64,000 nt of DNA from NCBI GenBank assembly GCA_002256435.1, contig NKJC01000001.1, forward strand, positions 1 to 64,000, read 5' to 3'. This document shows positions 35,225 through 44,847 of this stretch, piece by piece (the stretch's first letter is position 1; each line of letters starts with the position of its first letter). Made by a program: the position numbers and the translations under genes. Below the pieces are notes generated by a model. The model was not told the DNA's origin. It did not search any database and saw nothing but the letters and a program-made list of their open reading frames with translations. This DNA comes from Chitinophagaceae bacterium BSSC1. Its GTDB lineage: Bacteria; Bacteroidota; Bacteroidia; Chitinophagales; Chitinophagaceae.

Positions 35225-36421
35225 ATGGTACCTGCTATACGCAAAGCCTATAACCAAGCATTTAGTCCTGCAGCTTATCAAGCTTATTTGCATGATTTAA
35301 ATAACCTGCATCCCGGCGCATTGGAATTTAGGGTAGCAGAAACTCCGGTCTTTATCAACAAGGGTTTTAAGGAAAAAGTATTGGATGCTTGTGAGACCAT
35401 TGTAGACGTGATTTGCCAACCTGATTTTATGGCAAAATCCGCTATGGCTATTCCTGCCAATGTGAACGTTCCCAATGAAACAGGGCATTCCCATTTTATA
35501 GCTTTTGACTTTGGAATTTGTGAAAATGCAGCAGGAGAACTAGAACCACAGTTAATAGAAATGCAGGGCTTTCCTACCCTATTTGGGTATCAGATTTTTC
35601 AGGATCAAATTACCAGAAAACATTTCTCCATTCCAGAGCACTATAGCTGTTATTTGAACGGATATAACGCTGAGACTTATGCTAGCTTACTCAAAGAAAT
35701 TATTTTGGGTAATCACGCTGCAGAAAATGTGGTGCTCTTAGAAATTCTGCCGCACCAACAAAAAACCAAGATTGATTTTTATTGCACGGCTCAAGTAACA
35801 GGCATTCCCATTGTTTGCTTAACAGAACTCATCCAAGAAGGCATGGATCTGTTTTACTTACGTGATGGTATTAAAACACCCATTCACCGCATTTATAACC
35901 GCATCATTTTTGATGACCTGCAACAACAGAGCCCCGAGATCCAAGCCAAGGGTAAGTTGTTGTTAGACCCACTCAATGTAGAATGGGTACCTCATCCCAA
36001 TTGGTTTTATAGAATCAGCAAACATACCCTGCCCTTTATTCAACATCCCTATGTGCCTAGCACTAGGTTCTTAAATGAGATAGTTCAGTTACCAACGGAC
36101 TTAGAAAACTATGTACTCAAACCGCTGTTCTCTTTTGCAGGTCAAGGTGTTGTCATAGATATTCAACCAGAAGACTTGAGCGCCATTAAGGACCCTGAGA
36201 ATTGGATCTTACAACGCAAGGTTAAATACGCAGACGTGATTGAAACCCCCGATGGTGGTGCCAAGGCGGAGATTCGGATTTTCTACTTCTGGAAAGATGG
36301 TGAAGCCAGACCTGTTGCTACCAATAATTTGGCGCGTTTGAGCAAGGGTAAAATGATTGGTGTTAGATACAACAAAGACAAGGAATGGGTGGGTGGTTCG
36401 TTGGCTTATTTTGAGCAATAG
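35225..36421 (+). CDS. ATP-grasp-like ligase partner of the amidotransferase
   Basis: I read this 398-residue protein as an ATP-grasp-type ligase, based on the C-terminal half: YVLKPLFSFAGQGVVIDI (a Lys-and-Gly-rich ATP loop), WILQRKVKYAD and AEIRIFYFW with acidic metal ligands. GHSHFIAFDFGICE and QLIEMQGFPTLFGYQ in the N-terminal half are conserved-looking but unfamiliar. The start ATG lies 17 bp after the amidotransferase stop. The pair may form a C-N bond using glutamine-derived ammonia. The substrate is unknown. Confidence 0.6.
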   Translation: MVPAIRKAYNQAFSPAAYQAYLHDLNNLHPGALEFRVAETPVFINKGFKEKVLDACETIVDVICQPDFMAKSAMAIPANVNVPNETGHSHFIAFDFGICENAAGELEPQLIEMQGFPTLFGYQIFQDQITRKHFSIPEHYSCYLNGYNAETYASLLKEIILGNHAAENVVLLEILPHQQKTKIDFYCTAQVTGIPIVCLTELIQEGMDLFYLRDGIKTPIHRIYNRIIFDDLQQQSPEIQAKGKLLLDPLNVEWVPHPNWFYRISKHTLPFIQHPYVPSTRFLNEIVQLPTDLENYVLKPLFSFAGQGVVIDIQPEDLSAIKDPENWILQRKVKYADVIETPDGGAKAEIRIFYFWKDGEARPVATNNLARLSKGKMIGVRYNKDKEWVGGSLAYFEQ

Positions 36422-36484
36422 ACCGCTATTGTAGATGCACTTTACCCTTCTGATTGATTCATTATTCCAGCATCAAAAGACTGA

Positions 36485-39016
36485 TTATAACTGCAATTTA
36501 AAGCTACCAAAGACGGCAAAATCTTGGGTCTGGCTTTTGAAAGATGGTGGTTGTGGCAATTGACTATTGAGTGCCAAACGCCATACAAAATCAATGCGGA
36601 AAAAGTGGAAGATATTATCAATGCCTGTTCCCAATTCCGTATAATAATTTTCACGCAATCTTTTTAAATAATAGACACTAAAGTCTGCGCGGTTAATGCC
36701 CCTGTTCTGCTGACTCAAATCTCCCCAAACGGTTTTCAAATTCCAGAACTGACGCATTTTTGTTTTGCGCATAAAAGGAATGAGATTGAATAATTTTTTC
36801 TCAAAATTGTGTTCAATATTAAAACCTACATAATGATCCGAGATATACTCAAATCGGTTCATGAGGTTAAAACTGTTTTTGTTGTAATAATAAATCTCAT
36901 TACCTGGGTGTACTTCTAAGAGCATAAATGGAATACCATTGCCAAAGTATTTACCCCCATAGACCATATAGTCAATCTGTCCCCAGCGTTTGATCCGGAA
37001 TTTCTGTGAGAGATAGGCCCCTACCTTTTGATACTGGTATTCACTGTTCATTAAATTGGGAATGCCTGCTGCCAATTCCAGTTCCATTACAGGTAAATGG
37101 GTTTTCAATTTAAAGTCTCTTCTGGCTCCTTCAATTACTTTTTCTCCAGGCGCAAAACGGAACTTGAGTCCCAATTCTGAATTGAGTACGTTCATGTCTC
37201 TATTAGAAAACATGCGGCTATGTGGCAAGGGATTAAAGGTTTCAAATTGGCTATGTTTGAACTGGAATTTGACAGACATATTGTTGCCAAAATCTTTGGT
37301 TACAGAGCTTCTTAGTTCTTTCATGCCCAAGAACTTTTGCACCAAGCCCTTTCTGCGTAACAAGCGGTTAAACATATTGTCTACCGTAATATTTTCATCG
37401 TCTATAAATCGGATATGTCCATTGTCTAAATCGTCTGTATAACTGGCACCAAATGACACCCCGCTTTTATTGGGTAGTTTGTAATTGAATCCACCCTTAC
37501 CCTTCCAGATCCCGTCTTTAAATCCATACGCTGCATAGCCATAGAGTCTTAATTGCTTGCTAAATTTTTCCGTAGTACCCAGATCAAAACGCAGACGCAA
37601 ACCCTCGTGTTGGTTAGAGCTGACCCATTTGTACCAAGGACCAATTTCTATCTTACCAAATTTCTTATGCCCGTCTAGAATAAACTCCACTTTGTTTTTC
37701 ATAGACTGAAAAGCTGGCATCTGTTTGAGGGTATCAATCATCTGATAAACCTTTAGCTCATTGCTACTCAGGTCTTCATGACGCATACCCTTCCAATAGT
37801 TTTTGGATTGCTGTTTGGCAGAATCTGAAATGATTATTTCTGATAATCTATTGCTTTTAGACAAGGTTGCTAGGGTAGCGGGTTGGTCAACTTGAATGTC
37901 TTTATAGGTGCTGGTTCTGCGGCCAATAAAGCTAAATTTCCCCTTACCAAAGGGTGACATATCTACTACTACTTTGTCTTTGTAAAACATCCAACTACTA
38001 TCACCTGTTTTAGCAAATTCCTGTACCACACTCAAGCGGTTTACAAAATTGATATCGGCTGTGGCCGATGCGGTAAGGTTAATTTTTTGAATGGCCCAGG
38101 TCTTGGCATGAATCCAACAATCGCCAGAAAAAGTATTGCTTCCTTCTTGCTTGGGTGTAAAGAATAAGTGGAAGTATTTCTGTTGGTTAATGGTCTGTGT
38201 ATCGGCCCCTTTAAAATTGTAATATCGGTCGGCTATATCGCTCAGCGGACTAATAAATTCCTTTCCAAACAAAGTCATGTAATTGCCGTAGCTATTCACT
38301 TTTTGCGTAACGCCCCCAATAAACTGCATCACGGTCTCATTCTTGATGCCCGAAGTTTGTACTGCTTTAATAGTCTCTCTTACTTTGTATGGATTGTTGC
38401 TGTATTGGAATTCACTCAGGGCTTCAGTAATATAAACTGGTAAAAAAGGTTTGGCGTCAGTGATGCTATCAATATTTTTCAAAATAAAGCCAAAGGGTTT
38501 GAGGGCCTTTTTATCCTGCAAACTCTTTTTATCAAAATTGGTTAGGTCAAATTCCATTTTGTTGTACAACTCATACGCATAGTTGTCAAACCTATAGGGA
38601 TTGTTCTTGGGTTTGTTAGCCACTATGGCTCTCCACCATCTAAGTCCTTTGTTGAATTTGGTTTTTACGGTAGCGCCTTCGCTAATTTTTGTTTCACTCA
38701 AAAACAGGGTAATGGGTGTTGGATTTTTCTGAGCAGTATAAGGATGCAGCATTTTTTCAAATCCTACATAATTGACCACAATGGTATCAATAGCAAATGG
38801 AGAAGGTTTGAGTTGGAATGATCCCAAACTATCCGTGATGCAACCTTGATTAGCCACTTTCCAATACACAGATGCAAATGACACGGGTTCCTTGGTAAAG
38901 CTATTGACTACTTTACCTTGAATCATTTGTGCGCTACTGGATAAGGTTAATACCATGAACAGCACCATCGCGCAAGCATGCGCATAGAAATTCCTATGTA
39001 GGGGTGCGTTCATCAA
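36485..39016 (-). CDS. DUF5686 outer-membrane protein with carboxypeptidase-regulatory-like domain
   Basis: The 843-residue protein has a signal peptide (ending near SSSAQ), then a CarboxypepD_reg-like beta domain at about 32-110 (IQGKVVNSFTKEPVSFASV), then the DUF5686 region, which ends in beta strands consistent with an outer-membrane barrel and a C-terminal FKLQL. Such proteins are common in Bacteroidota and are thought to be outer-membrane components; no function is proven. It follows the Porin_10 gene across a 75-bp gap with a different start, so it may have its own promoter. Confidence 0.82.
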   Translation of the reverse strand: MMNAPLHRNFYAHACAMVLFMVLTLSSSAQMIQGKVVNSFTKEPVSFASVYWKVANQGCITDSLGSFQLKPSPFAIDTIVVNYVGFEKMLHPYTAQKNPTPITLFLSETKISEGATVKTKFNKGLRWWRAIVANKPKNNPYRFDNYAYELYNKMEFDLTNFDKKSLQDKKALKPFGFILKNIDSITDAKPFLPVYITEALSEFQYSNNPYKVRETIKAVQTSGIKNETVMQFIGGVTQKVNSYGNYMTLFGKEFISPLSDIADRYYNFKGADTQTINQQKYFHLFFTPKQEGSNTFSGDCWIHAKTWAIQKINLTASATADINFVNRLSVVQEFAKTGDSSWMFYKDKVVVDMSPFGKGKFSFIGRRTSTYKDIQVDQPATLATLSKSNRLSEIIISDSAKQQSKNYWKGMRHEDLSSNELKVYQMIDTLKQMPAFQSMKNKVEFILDGHKKFGKIEIGPWYKWVSSNQHEGLRLRFDLGTTEKFSKQLRLYGYAAYGFKDGIWKGKGGFNYKLPNKSGVSFGASYTDDLDNGHIRFIDDENITVDNMFNRLLRRKGLVQKFLGMKELRSSVTKDFGNNMSVKFQFKHSQFETFNPLPHSRMFSNRDMNVLNSELGLKFRFAPGEKVIEGARRDFKLKTHLPVMELELAAGIPNLMNSEYQYQKVGAYLSQKFRIKRWGQIDYMVYGGKYFGNGIPFMLLEVHPGNEIYYYNKNSFNLMNRFEYISDHYVGFNIEHNFEKKLFNLIPFMRKTKMRQFWNLKTVWGDLSQQNRGINRADFSVYYLKRLRENYYTELGTGIDNIFHFFRIDFVWRLALNSQLPQPPSFKSQTQDFAVFGSFKLQL

Positions 39017-39091
39017 TCATTGGGGGTCTAAAATGCATCCCAATATACTAAAATTTTAGTCTCTTAAAAAAAGATTAAAAAAAAGTTAAGA

Positions 39092-41155
39092 TTAATTAAC
39101 AAAATTCCACCAAACCCCAAAACGGGTCCAGATGCCTGATGCAGCGTAGTTTTCCGCAAAAAAATTGCGTTTGTCAAAGGCAAACCCATTAGATGGGTTA
39201 ATGGTATTGAGGTTTTCTAGCCTGATAAAGGACTTAAAGCTCTTGATTCTAAAGTTCAAATAAGCGGCCACTTCGGGTCTATTATTGACCGTATAACTGT
39301 TCTGATAGAAGAACTGCCCCATTAAAGGAGAATAATTGTCGGCCTTATAAGGGCTATGGTACTTGACTTCTACCCCAGTACTGATAAAGAGATTGGTAAA
39401 GAAATTGCCTTCAAAAGCTACCCTATTTCTGGTATAAAAGAAGGGGATATTGACTGGTGGACCACCTGTGGTTTGTTGTAAGTGAATTTCTGTATACCAG
39501 TTCCAGTGACGGGCCAGTTTGAACTTCTTATCGGCACTTATGTGCAAGACATTGAAAAGGGTGGCTTCTTGCTTGGCTGAGAAAAAATCATCGTAATAAA
39601 TATAATTGCTCACGGCAAAATATTCCGCGTGCAAGCCCCAGCCAATTTTGGGATTCCCATAGTGTGCAAAAAAGCGTAGGTAGTTTTCTTTATTAAACCC
39701 TGTAGGTGTATTCAGGGGATAGTAATTACTAAGGTTATTGAGGTTAAAACTTGGGGATCTATTTACGTTCTGAAAACCTAGATTCAAATAACCCACTTTA
39801 CGCCCCAATTCTCTTTTCATGCTAATATAAGCACTGTAGTCTCCTGCATTCAAACCATTGATCCATAATTGGCCATTGGCTTCTAAATCCCATTTCTGGT
39901 TCTTGGTTCTATTTCTATATTCTCCTAATGCGCTTAGATTATAAAATCCATGCGTACCGGTAGTATCAGAAAAACTAGCAGTCAGATTTTGCATGGCCAC
40001 ACCCAATTTTAAAAACTGGCTCTGGTTGTTTTTGTCTGGAAATGAATAGAGGGCAAATTCATTGTTAATCTCTTTCCATTTGTCTGCAAAACTTAAACCA
40101 GTGACATTTGTGGTAAAGTTGATACCCATATACTTTCTATAATTGGCCGTATCCACCGCATTATCACTAAAGCCATATTGGTTGCTGGCGTATTTGAAGG
40201 TATGCTCAATTCTAAATCTGGGATAAAATATATGGTAGACAATGCTATCTGTTACAGTAGAATCTTTTTTACCCAAATCATAGTGATGCCTATATAAAAA
40301 ACTGGATTCTTTATAAGTGTTTCCTGTATTCACTGTGGTATTAAAGGGATTCCTAGAAGCGGCTCCTGCCCTACCCAGTCTGGTTTCTAGCTCATAGGGA
40401 TCATTCAATGCCAGTGTTTCCAAACCTTTGGGATCTTGCAAACCGCCATTTTCTGAAGCAGCTGCTTTGTTAGAAAGGAACACAAAAAACGCCTCATACT
40501 GTTTGGCCCTACCTTGGTAGTGTAAAGTGATGCGGAAATTGTTGTGTGAGTTATTCTGTGTTTTTAAATAACCTGGTGCTGAGCTAAACCTATATTCAAA
40601 ACTATAATTGAAATTGCTTTTCTTGTTTTGGGTGAGCAAAACATTGATTAGTTGCTCTGCCTTTGATCCCAACAAATAAGTCAGCTCTGTATAGGGTCTA
40701 GTGGTAGAAAAAAATCGGGTATTCTCGTGGGTAAACTTATAGGGATCATATTGGTGCAAACCCGGGTCCCATCCTGCTTTGAGCACGGGATTAAAAAAAT
40801 AAGACTGTGCTGCTCCTCCATAATTTCCAAGGGTATGATAATTGGCCGCAAGCGGATAGCGATTGTAAAAATCACTCACTGAAGAATCCAAGATTCTATT
40901 GCGCGTACTATCGTAATACCTATAATAAATGGTAATGGAATCAGCGTATTTATCTCTGTGTTGTAAGCTATCGTTCTTGGTATCTTTTTTTACTGCCCTA
41001 CCCTGATTGTCAAAACTATATTGGTCTGTATTGGTGCTGGACCGGCTCATGGAATTGGCGTTCAGCGTACGGTTGGGTTGGGCCATCAAAGCTCCCTGTG
41101 TCATTGCTAGAAGCAAACACAAACCCAAATATGTATACCATTTTTTTAAACGCAT
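39092..41155 (-). CDS. putative porin (Porin_10 type)
   Basis: The 687-residue protein has a signal peptide (ending ALMAQ). The mature part has the composition of a large beta-barrel: alternating hydrophobic residues, many Tyr, Asn and Phe, and a C-terminal strand ending WWNFVN. DSITIYYRYYDSTRNRILDS near residue 73 and YHTLGNYGGAAQSYFFNP are typical of the family. It probably forms a general diffusion or nutrient pore. It lies 15 bp downstream of the purine nucleoside phosphorylase gene on the same strand and is likely co-transcribed. Confidence 0.82.
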   Translation of the reverse strand: MRLKKWYTYLGLCLLLAMTQGALMAQPNRTLNANSMSRSSTNTDQYSFDNQGRAVKKDTKNDSLQHRDKYADSITIYYRYYDSTRNRILDSSVSDFYNRYPLAANYHTLGNYGGAAQSYFFNPVLKAGWDPGLHQYDPYKFTHENTRFFSTTRPYTELTYLLGSKAEQLINVLLTQNKKSNFNYSFEYRFSSAPGYLKTQNNSHNNFRITLHYQGRAKQYEAFFVFLSNKAAASENGGLQDPKGLETLALNDPYELETRLGRAGAASRNPFNTTVNTGNTYKESSFLYRHHYDLGKKDSTVTDSIVYHIFYPRFRIEHTFKYASNQYGFSDNAVDTANYRKYMGINFTTNVTGLSFADKWKEINNEFALYSFPDKNNQSQFLKLGVAMQNLTASFSDTTGTHGFYNLSALGEYRNRTKNQKWDLEANGQLWINGLNAGDYSAYISMKRELGRKVGYLNLGFQNVNRSPSFNLNNLSNYYPLNTPTGFNKENYLRFFAHYGNPKIGWGLHAEYFAVSNYIYYDDFFSAKQEATLFNVLHISADKKFKLARHWNWYTEIHLQQTTGGPPVNIPFFYTRNRVAFEGNFFTNLFISTGVEVKYHSPYKADNYSPLMGQFFYQNSYTVNNRPEVAAYLNFRIKSFKSFIRLENLNTINPSNGFAFDKRNFFAENYAASGIWTRFGVWWNFVN

Positions 41156-41170
41156 CAGCCCTGATTGTTT

Positions 41171-41992
41171 TTACAAACTTGCTACCAATTCACTAAACAA
41201 CAATGTTAATTTGGGTTCAGCATCTTTAGCTGCCTGCAAAACCTCTTCGTGTGTAATGGTATTTTCTTCTTCGCGGATGCCAATATCTGTGATCACGCTA
41301 ATGGCAAAAACGTCCATGCCACAGTGTTTGGCGGCAATGGTTTCTTGTACGGTGCTCATGCCTACGGCGTCTCCACCCAATGCGTGAATGAGTCTATACT
41401 CTGCCCTAGTTTCAAAAGTGGGTCCAGTTACACCCAAATAAACACCCTGTTTTAGGGTAATATTATTTACAGCTGCAATACCATGTACTTTTTGAATCAG
41501 GTCCTTGCTATAAGGCTCGCTCATATCTGGAAACCTGGTTCCCAATGCGTCTTCGTTCTTACCCAAGAGCGGATTAATGGTGAACAGACTAATATGGTCA
41601 TTGATGATCATCAAATCACCTACCTGCATTTTATCCTGTACCCCACCAGCGGCATTGGACAGTAATAGGGTTTCAACCCCTAGCATGCGCATCACCCTCA
41701 CCGGATAAGCCACTTGCTGGGCGGTATAACCTTCATAAAAATGGAATCGGCCCGCCATTACCAACACTTGCTTGCCACCCAGTTGTCCAAAAATCAAGCG
41801 GCCCTTGTGTCCTTCTACGGTACTAACCGGAAAATGGGGGATTTCTCCGTAAGGGATTTCCAAATCGGCTTGAATTTGGTTGGCCAAATTGCCCAATCCA
41901 CTACCCAAAATGATTCCCACCTTGGTTTGGGTTTGGGTTTTAGACCTGATAAACTGAACTGTCTCTTCCAATTGTTGCATGAGTGTTGCCAT
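41171..41992 (-). CDS. punA: purine nucleoside phosphorylase
   Basis: The 273-residue protein is a trimeric-type purine nucleoside phosphorylase. VGIILGSGLGNLA (phosphate loop, about 25-37), GRFHFYEGY, SNAAGGVQ, GPTFETRAEYR and GMSTVQETIAA cover the phosphate-, ribose- and base-binding motifs. It splits guanosine and inosine into base and ribose-1-phosphate in the cytosol. The length and motif order are complete. Function is firmly predicted; the exact gene symbol (punA or deoD-like) varies between annotations. Confidence 0.92.
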   Translation of the reverse strand: MATLMQQLEETVQFIRSKTQTQTKVGIILGSGLGNLANQIQADLEIPYGEIPHFPVSTVEGHKGRLIFGQLGGKQVLVMAGRFHFYEGYTAQQVAYPVRVMRMLGVETLLLSNAAGGVQDKMQVGDLMIINDHISLFTINPLLGKNEDALGTRFPDMSEPYSKDLIQKVHGIAAVNNITLKQGVYLGVTGPTFETRAEYRLIHALGGDAVGMSTVQETIAAKHCGMDVFAISVITDIGIREEENTITHEEVLQAAKDAEPKLTLLFSELVASL

Positions 41993-42054
41993 AGCTAAAA
42001 ATTAATCCGGCAAATATAGCATTTATGAGAGGCTTTGGGGCATGGGAAATGAAA

Positions 42055-42080
42055 AAGGCCATTCCGTTGGGAATGGCCTT
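42055..42080 (-). terminator. terminator of the cold-shock gene
   Basis: AAGGCCATTCC pairs with GGAATGGCCTT around GTTG. On the minus strand it is followed by TTTTTC, 23 bp after the cold-shock stop codon. Confidence 0.85.
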
Positions 42081-42102
42081 ATGTTGATAAAGAAAGTTAG
42101 TA

Positions 42103-42306
42103 TTAGCTAATACGTTTAACGTTCACGGCGTTTAGGCCTTTACGTCCTTCTTGTACATCAAACTCAACTTTGTCATTAGCTTCGATCTGATCGATCAAAC
42201 CGTTTGCATGTACGAAAGTTTCTTTGTTAGAATTGTCGTGCTTAATAAAGCCGAATCCTTTTTCTTCGTTAAAGAACTTCACAGTTCCTTGAATTTTTGT
42301 GTCCAT
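42103..42306 (-). CDS. cspA: cold-shock domain protein
   Basis: The 67-residue protein is a single cold-shock domain, with RNP1 as KGFGFI and RNP2 as TFVHANG. It binds single-stranded RNA/DNA and acts as an RNA chaperone. The start at 42306 (MDTKIQGTVKFF) is chosen because upstream residues of the open frame are not family-like and the -7 element TACTTTTG stands 31 bp upstream, which leaves a short leader. Confidence 0.92.
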   Translation of the reverse strand: MDTKIQGTVKFFNEEKGFGFIKHDNSNKETFVHANGLIDQIEANDKVEFDVQEGRKGLNAVNVKRIS

Positions 42307-42336
42307 TGTAAAATTTGTAAAATAAATAATGAACTG

Positions 42337-42344
42337 CAAAAGTA
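42337..42344 (-). promoter_or_regulatory. -7 promoter element of the cold-shock gene
   Basis: TACTTTTG on the minus strand matches TAnnTTTG. The transcript would begin about 25 nt before the ATG, so it lacks the long 5' leader known from enterobacterial cspA. Confidence 0.55.
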
Positions 42345-42442
42345 GTCCTTAAATGACTAGCTACCTAATAAATCTGGAACTTATGTGATAAACGGCTACC
42401 CTTCAGCTTGTTATGAAATGTTAAATTCCTAACTTCAATTCT

Positions 42443-43033
42443 ATGTTTGAACTTAGTTTTTTAGATCTATCCGCAGGGCTTGGTCTTGCAGCCACAGGTG
42501 TTTTAACCTTTAATTTTTTGTTGGGCATGTTACTCAGTACCGCCTACAAACAAAATCCCTATTGGAAAAAGCTTCCTCCAAAATTGCAACAATTGTCTTT
42601 AAAAGACCTGCATAATTGGACGGCTTATCTGGCCCTTTGCTTGGCATTATTACACCCCATCATCCTTTTTTTAGACAAGGAAGCAGGCTTTGGTTGGCAG
42701 CAATTGTTCTTCCCATTAACATCGCCCAAACAAGAATGGATAGTCTTAATGGGTGTGATTTCTTTGTATGCATTAATCATTACCGTGATCACTTCACTAG
42801 ATTCCGTTAGAAAGAAAATGGGATTCCGTTTTTGGAAAAACCTGCACTTGGTTTCTTATGCCACGGCCTGTTTGTTCTTGGTGCATGGCCTTTTAATGGA
42901 CCCCTTGTTAAAAGACAGACCAACGGATTGGATAGACGCTGAAAAAGCGTTTTCAGAAATTTGCATGTTAGTGATTTTGGTAGCCGGATATTTTCGTTAC
43001 CAGTATTTTAAACAACATCAAAAAACTGCTTAA
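42443..43033 (+). CDS. ferric-reductase-like transmembrane protein
   Basis: The 196-residue protein has about five transmembrane helices. Two helices carry His pairs suited to bis-His haem binding: LHNWTAYLALCLALLHPI and LHLVSYATACLFLVHGL. This is the pattern of the ferric reductase-like transmembrane domain (also in MsrQ/YedZ). No flavin or NADPH domain is attached. It might pass electrons across the membrane to a periplasmic partner. Its stop codon overlaps the start of the following RidA-like gene (TAATG). Confidence 0.75.
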   Translation: MFELSFLDLSAGLGLAATGVLTFNFLLGMLLSTAYKQNPYWKKLPPKLQQLSLKDLHNWTAYLALCLALLHPIILFLDKEAGFGWQQLFFPLTSPKQEWIVLMGVISLYALIITVITSLDSVRKKMGFRFWKNLHLVSYATACLFLVHGLLMDPLLKDRPTDWIDAEKAFSEICMLVILVAGYFRYQYFKQHQKTA

Positions 43034-43545
43034 TGCGTTTCAAATTTTTATTTTTTTTTGTTTTTTGTACTAGCATTGCTTGGGCCCAAAGCCCCTCTGA
43101 AAATTTACAAAAGCTAGGCATTGTGTTACCCAAACCCAGTACCCCCATTGCCAATTATGTAAAATGGGTACAAACAGATAAACTGATTTTTGTTTCTGGT
43201 CATGGTCCTTCCAAAACAGACGGAACCTATATCACGGGTAAGCTTGGGCAGTCATTAAGTTTAGAACAAGGTATGGAAGCAGCTAAACAAACTGGTATTA
43301 ATTTATTGGCCACTTTAACTGCTGCCGTTGGCGATTTAAGCAAGATCAAACGCATTGTAAAAATAGTAGGCTGGGTAAATTGTGTAGACGGATTTATAGA
43401 TCAACCCAAGGTATTAAATGGCTGTTCCGATCTTATGGTAGCTGTATTTGGAGACAAGGGCAAACACGCTAGGTCTTCTATTGGCACCAATGCCCTACCC
43501 AATAATATGGCTGTTGAAATTGAATTGGTGGTTGAACTTTACTAA
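43033..43545 (+). CDS. exported RidA/YjgF-family protein
   Basis: The 170-residue protein has a signal peptide (ending near WAQS) and then a RidA-like domain: LIFVSGHGPSKTDG, AAKQTGINLLATLTAAVGDLSKIKRIVKI and SSIGTNALPNNMAVEIELV. Most RidA proteins are cytosolic enamine deaminases. This is the variant group whose conserved ending is LP-N-AVE-E, and the signal peptide is unusual. Translationally coupled to the ferric-reductase-like gene. The function is not known. Confidence 0.8.
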   Translation: MRFKFLFFFVFCTSIAWAQSPSENLQKLGIVLPKPSTPIANYVKWVQTDKLIFVSGHGPSKTDGTYITGKLGQSLSLEQGMEAAKQTGINLLATLTAAVGDLSKIKRIVKIVGWVNCVDGFIDQPKVLNGCSDLMVAVFGDKGKHARSSIGTNALPNNMAVEIELVVELY

Positions 43546-44787
43546 CTATTTTACTTCAGCAGTTGATTCCGTTGTTGCTTCTGATTTTAGTGCATGATAT
43601 GCAAGCACTGCAGCAATTAACATACAGACCGCGCCAATTAAAAAGGAAATCCCTGGAAAATAAAATGGTTTATTGGGTCCTGTAAAATAGGCAAAAGAAC
43701 CTGTCATGACAATGGGGCCAATAATGGAAGTTACACTCATTAAACTAGTGAGAGCTCCTTGCAATTCTCCTTGTTCATTGGCCGGTACATGACCAGAAAT
43801 AATGGCTTGCAATGCTGGTCCACAGATTCCACCTAAGCAATAAGGAATCAAGAACACAAACATCATCCAACTTTCTGAAGCAAAGGCAAAGAGTAGTAAT
43901 CCCAATGCATAAAGTGCTAGTCCAAAATAGACGCTTTTCTCATTTCCAATTTTGGGGTTAATTACGCGTACCAATCCACCTTGTACTCCTCCTACTAATA
44001 ATCCTACCAAGCCCAGTGAAATCCCAATCATCTTGGGCGTCCAATGAAATTTTTCAATATTAAAAAAGCTCCAATTGCTTTGTACGGCGTGAGCGGCAAT
44101 ATAGACTAGTACCAGGGACGCAACTAACTCTCCCACGGCTGGGTATTTCTTCAATTGCATGAGTGATCCCAAAGGATTGGCCCTTCTCCATTCAAATGAC
44201 CTTCTATTTTCTTTGCTCAAAGATTCAGGCAACACAAAATATCCATATAGCCAGTTGGTCAAAGCCAAACCTGCAGCTACAAAAAAGGGAATTCTAGCGC
44301 CAAACTCTCCCAACAAACCTCCAATCATGGGGCCTAGGATAAAGCCCAGTCCAAATGCGGCTCCTACCATTCCAAAATTCTGTGCTCGGTTTTCTGGGGT
44401 GCTAATATCTGCTATATAGGCCGATGCGGTGGTAAAGCTGGCTCCTGTAATCCCTGCAATTAGTCTTCCTACAAATAACCACCAGATGGTTGGTGCAAAA
44501 GAGAGAAATATATAGTCAATGCCAAACCCAAATAAGGAGAATAATAACACGGGTCTTCTGCCGTATTTGTCACTTAGGTTTCCCAAAATGGGAGCGCAGA
44601 GAAACTGCATAAATGCATATGCAAATGTGAGCCATCCGCCATATTGCGATGCCTTACTAACATCATGAGTACCTAGCAAGTCTTCAATTAATTTGGGCAT
44701 CACGGGTATGATTACCCCAAATCCTGTTACGTCAATTAAAAGGGTAACAAAAATAAATCCAATGGCGGCTTTCCTATTAGTGGACAT
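43546..44787 (-). CDS. TetA-type major facilitator transporter
   Basis: The 413-residue protein has twelve predicted transmembrane helices. Motif A of the drug:H+ antiporter-1 group lies in the first cytoplasmic loop ([17 protein letters not shown]), and motif C-like [15 protein letters not shown] in helix 5. [14 protein letters not shown] in helix 1 is typical of Tet(A)/TCR pumps. It probably exports a small drug or metabolite; tetracycline as substrate is not implied by the sequence alone. It converges with the RidA-like gene with no spacer. Confidence 0.85.
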   Translation of the reverse strand: MSTNRKAAIGFIFVTLLIDVTGFGVIIPVMPKLIEDLLGTHDVSKASQYGGWLTFAYAFMQFLCAPILGNLSDKYGRRPVLLFSLFGFGIDYIFLSFAPTIWWLFVGRLIAGITGASFTTASAYIADISTPENRAQNFGMVGAAFGLGFILGPMIGGLLGEFGARIPFFVAAGLALTNWLYGYFVLPESLSKENRRSFEWRRANPLGSLMQLKKYPAVGELVASLVLVYIAAHAVQSNWSFFNIEKFHWTPKMIGISLGLVGLLVGGVQGGLVRVINPKIGNEKSVYFGLALYALGLLLFAFASESWMMFVFLIPYCLGGICGPALQAIISGHVPANEQGELQGALTSLMSVTSIIGPIVMTGSFAYFTGPNKPFYFPGISFLIGAVCMLIAAVLAYHALKSEATTESTAEVK

Positions 44788-44847
44788 GTTAGTTTGCTTG
44801 GTTTAAGTGAGCCAAAGTTGCTGTTTTTTTTAAACAGCCAAAGAAAT

